From NCBI RefSeq assembly GCF_965199065.1, contig NZ_CBDAQN010000003.1, forward strand, positions 1,488,001 through 1,552,000: a stretch of DNA of 64,000 nucleotides, written 5' to 3'. Source of the stretch: Acidisoma sp965199065. GTDB taxonomy: Bacteria > Pseudomonadota > Alphaproteobacteria > Acetobacterales > Acetobacteraceae. Position 1 is the stretch's first letter. The number at the start of each line of letters is the position of its first letter. Of the stretch, positions 59,359-64,000 are shown one piece after another. The position numbers and the translations under genes are program-made. The notes under the pieces are model-generated. The model was given only the letters and a program-made list of their open reading frames with translations, did no database searches and was not told where the DNA came from.

Positions 59359-60399
59359 ATGGCGACTGGAACGCTTGCGTCCACGCTGCGGATTGTGCTG
59401 CGCCGGATTGCCGGTGCAGTCCCGAGCCTGATCGGCGTTATCGTCGTGACTTTCCTGCTGTCGCACGCACTTCCCGGCGATCCCGCAGTGCTGTTTGCTG
59501 GGCCTGCGGCGGATGCGGCCTCGGTCGCCCAGGTTCGGGCACATCTGGGGCTCGACCGCAGCCTGCCGGTTCAGTTTCTGAGCTATGTCGATGCACTGGC
59601 GCACGGCAACCTCGGACAATCCCTGAGCACCGGTCAGCCCGTGCTCACCGACCTCGTGCAGCGGCTGCCGGCATCGCTCGAACTCACTTTGGCCGCGTTG
59701 ATCTTCGCTATCGCCGTCGCGGTGCCACTCGGCATGCTGGCGGCCACGCGCCCCAACTCGTGGATCGACCACCTCTGCCGGGGCACGGTCACGATCGCCG
59801 CCGCCTTCCCGACGTTCTTCGTCGCCCTGCTGCTGGTCTACGTCTTTTACTTCCTGCTGCATCTCGCGCCTGAACCGCTCGGACGGCTCAACGACGTCTA
59901 CTACGACACGCCACCGACGATCACAGGCTTCTACCTGATCGACTCCGTCATCGCGGGCGACTGGGCAACCTTCGGCGGTGCCTTGGCGCAGATCATCCTG
60001 CCGGCGATCTCGCTCGGCCTCTTCGCGCTCGCACCGATCGCGCGCATCACCCGGGCGGCGATGCTCGCATCCCTCGGCAGCGATTTCGTCCGCACCGCGC
60101 GGGCCTGTGGCCTGTCGCCGGCCAAGATCCTGATCACCTACGCCTTCAGGAACGCGCTGCTCCCGGTCGTCAATGTGCTCGGCATGGTGTTCTCGTTCGT
60201 GCTGGGGTCCAACGTGCTGATCGAGGACGTCTACGGATGGCCCGGCGTCGGCGCCTATGCCGTCAAGGCGGTGATCCAGTCCGACTATGCCGCCGTGCAG
60301 GGCTTCATCCTGATGATGGCCACGCTCTACATCCTGCTCAACCTCGCGGTCGATCTCGCCAGCATGGCGATCGACCCCCGCGTGCGCTTCGAGGGCTGA
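59359..60399 (+). CDS. dipeptide/oligopeptide-type ABC transporter permease (DppB-like)
   Basis: The 346 residues have six predicted helices and the DppB-type N-terminus (LRIVLRRIAGAVPSLIGVIVVTFLLSHALPGDPA), then LGLDRSLPVQFLSYVDALAHGNLG and the EAA-like loop RACGLSPAKILITYAFRNALLPVV. The ATG at 59359 precedes the conserved region and has GGTGG-AAG upstream; the frame is open to 59284 without similarity. First gene of an importer-amidase operon; the periplasmic binding protein is not in the window. Confidence 0.92.
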   Translation: MATGTLASTLRIVLRRIAGAVPSLIGVIVVTFLLSHALPGDPAVLFAGPAADAASVAQVRAHLGLDRSLPVQFLSYVDALAHGNLGQSLSTGQPVLTDLVQRLPASLELTLAALIFAIAVAVPLGMLAATRPNSWIDHLCRGTVTIAAAFPTFFVALLLVYVFYFLLHLAPEPLGRLNDVYYDTPPTITGFYLIDSVIAGDWATFGGALAQIILPAISLGLFALAPIARITRAAMLASLGSDFVRTARACGLSPAKILITYAFRNALLPVVNVLGMVFSFVLGSNVLIEDVYGWPGVGAYAVKAVIQSDYAAVQGFILMMATLYILLNLAVDLASMAIDPRVRFEG

Positions 60400-60402
60400 G
60401 AA

Positions 60403-61254
60403 ATGTCCGCCACGACGATGCTGCGCAACACCGGCTATATTCTCTCGGAGAACCGCCTTACGCTCGTAGCCGTCGGCATCTTCGTCGTCATGCTCGTCTG
60501 CGCGGTCATCGGACCGGACGTCGTGCCATACAGCCCGCTGGCGACGGACAGCGCGAGGCATCTGCAACCGCCGAGCGGCGCGCACTGGTTCGGCACGGAT
60601 GCGCTCGGGCGCGATATCTTCAGCCGCGTCGTCGTCGCGACAAGGCTCGATCTCGGCATGGCGGTTTCGGCGGTGGTGGTGTCCTTCGTCATCGGCACGG
60701 CATGCGGCGCGATCGCAGGCTATTGGGGCGGCTGGTTCGACGCCATCTTCGGCCGGATCATGGACACGATCATGGCGTTTCCCCTGTTTGTCCTCGCGAT
60801 GGGCATCGTCGCCGCGCTCGGCAACAGCGTCGTCAACATCATAATTGCGACGGCGGTCATCAATCTGCCGTTCTATGGCCGCTTCGCGCGGTCGGAGGTG
60901 AACGTGCGCCGGGACCTCGCCTTCGTCGAGGCGGCGCGCATGGGGGGCAACGGCGGTTTCCGGATCATCTGGGGCCACATCCTTCGCAACATCCTGCCGA
61001 CGATGATGGTGCAAGCTTCCCTGAACATGGGCTGGGCCATCCTCAATGCGGCTGGACTCTCGTTCATCGGACTCGGCGTCCGGCCGCCGACGCCGGAATG
61101 GGGGATCATGGTGTCGGAAGGCGCCAGCTACATGATTTCAGGTGAGTGGTGGACCTTCGTCTTTCCCGGCGCCGCGCTGGTGATCGCCGTCTTCTGCTTC
61201 AACATGCTGGGCGACGGGCTGCGCGACATGGCCGACCCCCGCAAGCGCACATGA
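60403..61254 (+). CDS. dipeptide/oligopeptide-type ABC transporter permease (DppC-like)
   Basis: The 283 residues show five to six helices, the HWFGTDALGRDIFSRVVVATRLDL block diagnostic of DppC/OppC, and the EAA loop EAARMGGNGGFRIIWGHILRNILP. Starts three bases after the DppB-like stop and overlaps the first ATPase gene by four bases. Confidence 0.93.
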   Translation: MSATTMLRNTGYILSENRLTLVAVGIFVVMLVCAVIGPDVVPYSPLATDSARHLQPPSGAHWFGTDALGRDIFSRVVVATRLDLGMAVSAVVVSFVIGTACGAIAGYWGGWFDAIFGRIMDTIMAFPLFVLAMGIVAALGNSVVNIIIATAVINLPFYGRFARSEVNVRRDLAFVEAARMGGNGGFRIIWGHILRNILPTMMVQASLNMGWAILNAAGLSFIGLGVRPPTPEWGIMVSEGASYMISGEWWTFVFPGAALVIAVFCFNMLGDGLRDMADPRKRT

Positions 61255-62243
61255 GCGCCGCGATCAAACTCGAGCCCAAGCCGCAGCCTCTGCTGGAGGT
61301 TGCGGGCCTGACGCTGGATTTCCGCACCCGCACAGGGCGCGTGCAGGCGCTCGATCAGGTTTCCTTCTCCGTCGAGCCCGGCGAGATCATCGGCATCGTC
61401 GGCGAAAGCGGCTCCGGCAAGTCCGTGCTCGCCTATGCGATCATGGGCCTCATGGACCCCGCTGCCAACGTGCGCGGAGGGGCGCTGCACTTCATCGGCC
61501 GCGACATGCTGGACCAAAGTGACGCGGCGCTTGCCGACACGCGCGGCCGCGACATCTCCATGATCTTCCAGAGTCCGCGCACCGCGCTCAACCCGATCCG
61601 GAAGGTCGGTCTGCAGATCGAGGACGTGCTGCGACGGCATGCGCGCCTGCCCGCTCGCGAGATGAAGCACCGCGCGGTGGAGGCCTTGCGCCGTACCCGT
61701 ATTCCGGATCCGGAGCGGCGCTACCATGCCTACCCATTCGAGCTTTCCGGCGGCCTCTGCCAGCGCGTGATGATCGCGATGGCGCTGGCCTGTACGCCCA
61801 AGCTGCTCATCGCCGATGAGCCGACGACCGGCCTGGACGTGACGACGCAAGCCGTGGTGATGGACCTCATCCGCGATCAGGTGCGGGATGCAGGCACCTC
61901 GGTGATCCTCATCACACATGATCTCGCACTGGCGGGCGAATACTGCGACCGCGTGCTGGTGATGCATGCCGGGCACATCGTCGAGGCGGCGCCGATCGCG
62001 GAGTTGCTGCGGCATCCCGCGCATCCCTATACCGCGCGGCTGATCGGCGCGACGCCCGGCGCCGAAACCGAGATCGCAGATCTCGCGGCCATTCCCGGCA
62101 CATTGCCGGATCTGCGCGGCGATCTACCGCCGTGCCGGTTCCTGCATCGATGCGACCGGAGCGATGTGCGCTGCCGTACGCAGCCTTTGCCGCTGACCGA
62201 AATCCGGCCCGGCCACAGCCTCCGCTGCTGGAACCCGCTGTGA
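61251..62243 (+). CDS. oligopeptide-type ABC transporter ATPase (DppD-like)
   Basis: The 330 residues contain Walker A GESGSGKS near 55-62, Q-loop MIFQSPRTALNP, signature LSGGLCQRVMIAMALA (usual LSGG-M/R-QR slightly altered), Walker B LLIADEPTTGLD, switch His in ITHDLAL and the C-terminal Cys-rich oligopeptide extension CRFLHRCDRSDVRC. Couples ATP hydrolysis to import through the permeases above. Overlaps the second ATPase gene by four bases with a GTG start. Confidence 0.94.
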   Translation: MSAAIKLEPKPQPLLEVAGLTLDFRTRTGRVQALDQVSFSVEPGEIIGIVGESGSGKSVLAYAIMGLMDPAANVRGGALHFIGRDMLDQSDAALADTRGRDISMIFQSPRTALNPIRKVGLQIEDVLRRHARLPAREMKHRAVEALRRTRIPDPERRYHAYPFELSGGLCQRVMIAMALACTPKLLIADEPTTGLDVTTQAVVMDLIRDQVRDAGTSVILITHDLALAGEYCDRVLVMHAGHIVEAAPIAELLRHPAHPYTARLIGATPGAETEIADLAAIPGTLPDLRGDLPPCRFLHRCDRSDVRCRTQPLPLTEIRPGHSLRCWNPL

Positions 62244-63205
62244 CGGCGCTCGTGGAAGCGGTTGCGCTCTCCAAGCGCTACCCGACGTCGCATGGTCTGC
62301 TGCATGCAGTCGACGGCGTCGACCTCACCATCCGCCGCGGCGAGAGCGTCGGCCTCGTCGGCGAATCCGGCTGCGGCAAATCGACGATGGTGCGGCTGCT
62401 CGCGCGCCTCATCGACCCGACCGAGGGGGCCATCGTTTTCGACGGCCACGACATCGCGCCGATTCCACTGCGGCGCTTCGTGCATGACCCGGCGCGAGGG
62501 CGCATCCAGGTCGTCTTCCAGGACCCGACCGAGAGCCTTAACCCGACGCTCACGGTCTTCGATGCCGTCGCCGACCCGCTGCGCCGGCTGCGGCCTCCCG
62601 AGAGCGCGGCGGAATTGGCGCGCCTCACGCGTGAGGCGATCGGCCTCGTCGGGCTGCCGCCGGAGATGGAGGGGCGCTACCCGCACCAGCTGTCCGGCGG
62701 CCAGAAGGCGCGCGTCGGGATTGCCCGCGCCATCGTGTTGCGCCCGCCTCTGCTGATCCTGGATGAGCCCACATCGGCGCTCGACGTCTCCGTGCAGGCG
62801 GTGATCCTGCGCCTGCTCGCCGATCTGCGCGCCAAACTCGGCATGAGCTACCTGTTCGTGTCGCACGACCTCAACGTCGTGCGCCTGCTCTGCGACCGGA
62901 TCGTCGTGATGTATCTGGGCCGCGTCGTCGAACAGGCGCCCGCAAAGGAATTGTTCCGCGAGCCGCGCCACCCCTACACGCGGGCGCTGCTCGCCTCGAT
63001 CCCCGATCCGGCACGGCGCGGACAACGCCCGCCGCGATTGGAGGGTTCCGCAGGCAGCCCGATCGATCCCGATCCGAACGCCTGCCGTTTCTATGGCCGC
63101 TGCCCGCGCCAGGAGGACCGGTGTGCGCGGGAGATGCCGCTGCTGCGCGCGCTCGGCCACGACCACCGGGCCGCCTGCCATTTCGCGGAGGAGACCGTCC
63201 AATGA
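62240..63205 (+). CDS. oligopeptide-type ABC transporter ATPase (DppF-like)
   Basis: The 321 residues contain Walker A GESGCGKS near 40-47, VVFQDPTESLNPTLTV, signature QLSGGQKARVGIARAI, Walker B LLILDEPTSALDVSVQ, switch His in SHDLNVV and the C-terminal CRFYGRCPRQEDRC. Pairs with the DppD-like subunit. The GTG start is fixed by overlap; the stop overlaps the amidase ATG (ATGA), tying transport to amide hydrolysis. Confidence 0.94.
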   Translation: MTALVEAVALSKRYPTSHGLLHAVDGVDLTIRRGESVGLVGESGCGKSTMVRLLARLIDPTEGAIVFDGHDIAPIPLRRFVHDPARGRIQVVFQDPTESLNPTLTVFDAVADPLRRLRPPESAAELARLTREAIGLVGLPPEMEGRYPHQLSGGQKARVGIARAIVLRPPLLILDEPTSALDVSVQAVILRLLADLRAKLGMSYLFVSHDLNVVRLLCDRIVVMYLGRVVEQAPAKELFREPRHPYTRALLASIPDPARRGQRPPRLEGSAGSPIDPDPNACRFYGRCPRQEDRCAREMPLLRALGHDHRAACHFAEETVQ

Positions 63206-64000
63206 CGACACAAGATGACAACGCAATCTGCCGGACCGATGCGGTGACGCTCGCGGCGCGCATCCGGGACCGCTCGCTCTCCGCCGTAGAAGTGACGGAG
63301 GCTGTCCTGCGGCGCATGGAGGTGCTGGAACCGCATATTCATGCCTTCTGCACGCCGACGCCGGAACTGGCGCGGGAGGCGGCAGCGGCGATCGACCGGC
63401 GGATAAGCGCGGGCGAGACCGTGGGGCCGCTGGCCGGGGTGCCCATCGGCATCAAGGACCTCGTCGCAACCCGCGGCATTCTCACGGCGATGGGCTCGCC
63501 CGCTTATCGGGACTTCATCCCCGACGAGGACGACATCAGCGTCGAGCGTCTGCGGGCGGCGGGCGCCGTCATCATCGGCAAGACCAACGTGCCGGAATTC
63601 GGCTACAGCGGCGTCGGCCACAACCCGATCTTCCCGACCACGCGCAACCCCTGGAACCTCGCCCTCACCCCCGGCGGGTCGAGCGCCGGCTCGGGCGCTT
63701 CGGTGGCCGCCGGTGTCGCGCCGTTCGCCATCGGCAGCGATGGCGGCGGTTCCGTCCGCATTCCCGCGGCACATTCCGGCCTCGTCGGCGTGAAGGCGTC
63801 CATGGGCCGGGTCGCGCTCTATCCCGGCTGCCGCGATGAACGCTATCCGGGCGTCTCCTCCTGGGAGAGCCTGGAGCATATCGGCCCGATGAGCCGAACG
63901 GTCGCCGACGCGGCGCTCATGCTCAGCGTCATCACCGGCCCCGACCCGCGCGACCGGCTCTCCATTCCGGCGGGCGACGTCGACTGGATCGGTGCGGCGC
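63202..64000 (+). CDS. amidase, amidase-signature family (C-terminus beyond window)
   Basis: First 266 residues of a protein usually about 450-500 long; the frame is open to the right edge. The Ser-cisSer-Lys triad is visible: Lys85 in PIGIKDLVA, the cis-Ser in PGGSSAGSG near 162 and the nucleophile Ser in GSDGGGSVRIPA near 185. Family members hydrolyse amides to acids and ammonia. Directly coupled to the importer, and logically the second step after nitrile hydratase, although the two are in separate transcription units 4 kb apart. Confidence 0.93.
   Translation, partial: MTTQDDNAICRTDAVTLAARIRDRSLSAVEVTEAVLRRMEVLEPHIHAFCTPTPELAREAAAAIDRRISAGETVGPLAGVPIGIKDLVATRGILTAMGSPAYRDFIPDEDDISVERLRAAGAVIIGKTNVPEFGYSGVGHNPIFPTTRNPWNLALTPGGSSAGSGASVAAGVAPFAIGSDGGGSVRIPAAHSGLVGVKASMGRVALYPGCRDERYPGVSSWESLEHIGPMSRTVADAALMLSVITGPDPRDRLSIPAGDVDWIGAA

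Overview
The window is high-GC, densely packed chromosomal DNA of an alphaproteobacterium. The mutY / DciA-type DUF721 / DsbA / smc run, the CysNC fusion, the rpoN-hpf and lptC-lptA-lptB order, DUF1127 and two tandem porins fit Rhodospirillales, most likely Acetobacteraceae-like; this placement is inferred from gene content and style, not from a search. I see no rRNA, tRNA, CRISPR array, insertion sequence or prophage.

Layout. 0-12 kb is mostly core: the end of an AI-2E-type transporter, frmA, mutY, a DUF721 gene, a DsbA-like thiol oxidoreductase and smc (start and stop overlapping), a RutE-like nitroreductase, aroQ-accB-accC, a secreted protein of unknown role and an SDR. 12-15 kb is accessory: a BLUF photoreceptor, a UxaA-family dehydratase and a minus-strand operon of three very small proteins. 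15-22 kb is a sulfur-assimilation block: an Rrf2 regulator divergent from cysK, a DUF1127 protein, then cysD-cysNC-cysQ followed seven bases later by an unusual leucine-rich-repeat protein kinase. 22-26 kb holds scpA with an unknown partner, a NagB-like deaminase, yghU and an RraA-like protein. 26-31 kb is a minus-strand glycan cluster starting with glucose-1-phosphate cytidylyltransferase and running through two SDR epimerases, an RmlC-like epimerase and a UDP-galactopyranose-mutase-like flavoprotein. 31-33 kb is yggS, an Smr-domain gene and an XRE regulator, translationally coupled.

33-36 kb has two paralogous porins, each with its own clear terminator. 36-42 kb carries cysH, hpf, rpoN and the LPS export genes lptB, lptA, lptC. 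42-49 kb holds two MFS exporters/importers, a GT-C-type glycosyltransferase with a small partner, gabD and a YjbR-family gene. 49-55 kb is a minus-strand sugar operon: binding protein, two permeases, CutC and a ROK kinase, but no ATPase.

The most interesting segment is 54.8-64 kb (plus strand). A frameshifted N-acyl-D-amino-acid deacylase, RidA, a zinc-type D-serine dehydratase/D-threonine aldolase-like enzyme, and a three-polypeptide cobalt-type nitrile hydratase (beta subunit split into two genes) form one overlapping operon. Downstream, behind a 19-base dyad and a near-consensus sigma-54 promoter, follows a dipeptide-type ABC importer (two permeases, two ATPases) overlapping an amidase that runs off the window. 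Together these look like a nitrogen-scavenging route for D-amino acids, nitriles and amides: import, de-acylation or hydration, then ammonia release, possibly under nitrogen control through the RpoN encoded in the same window.
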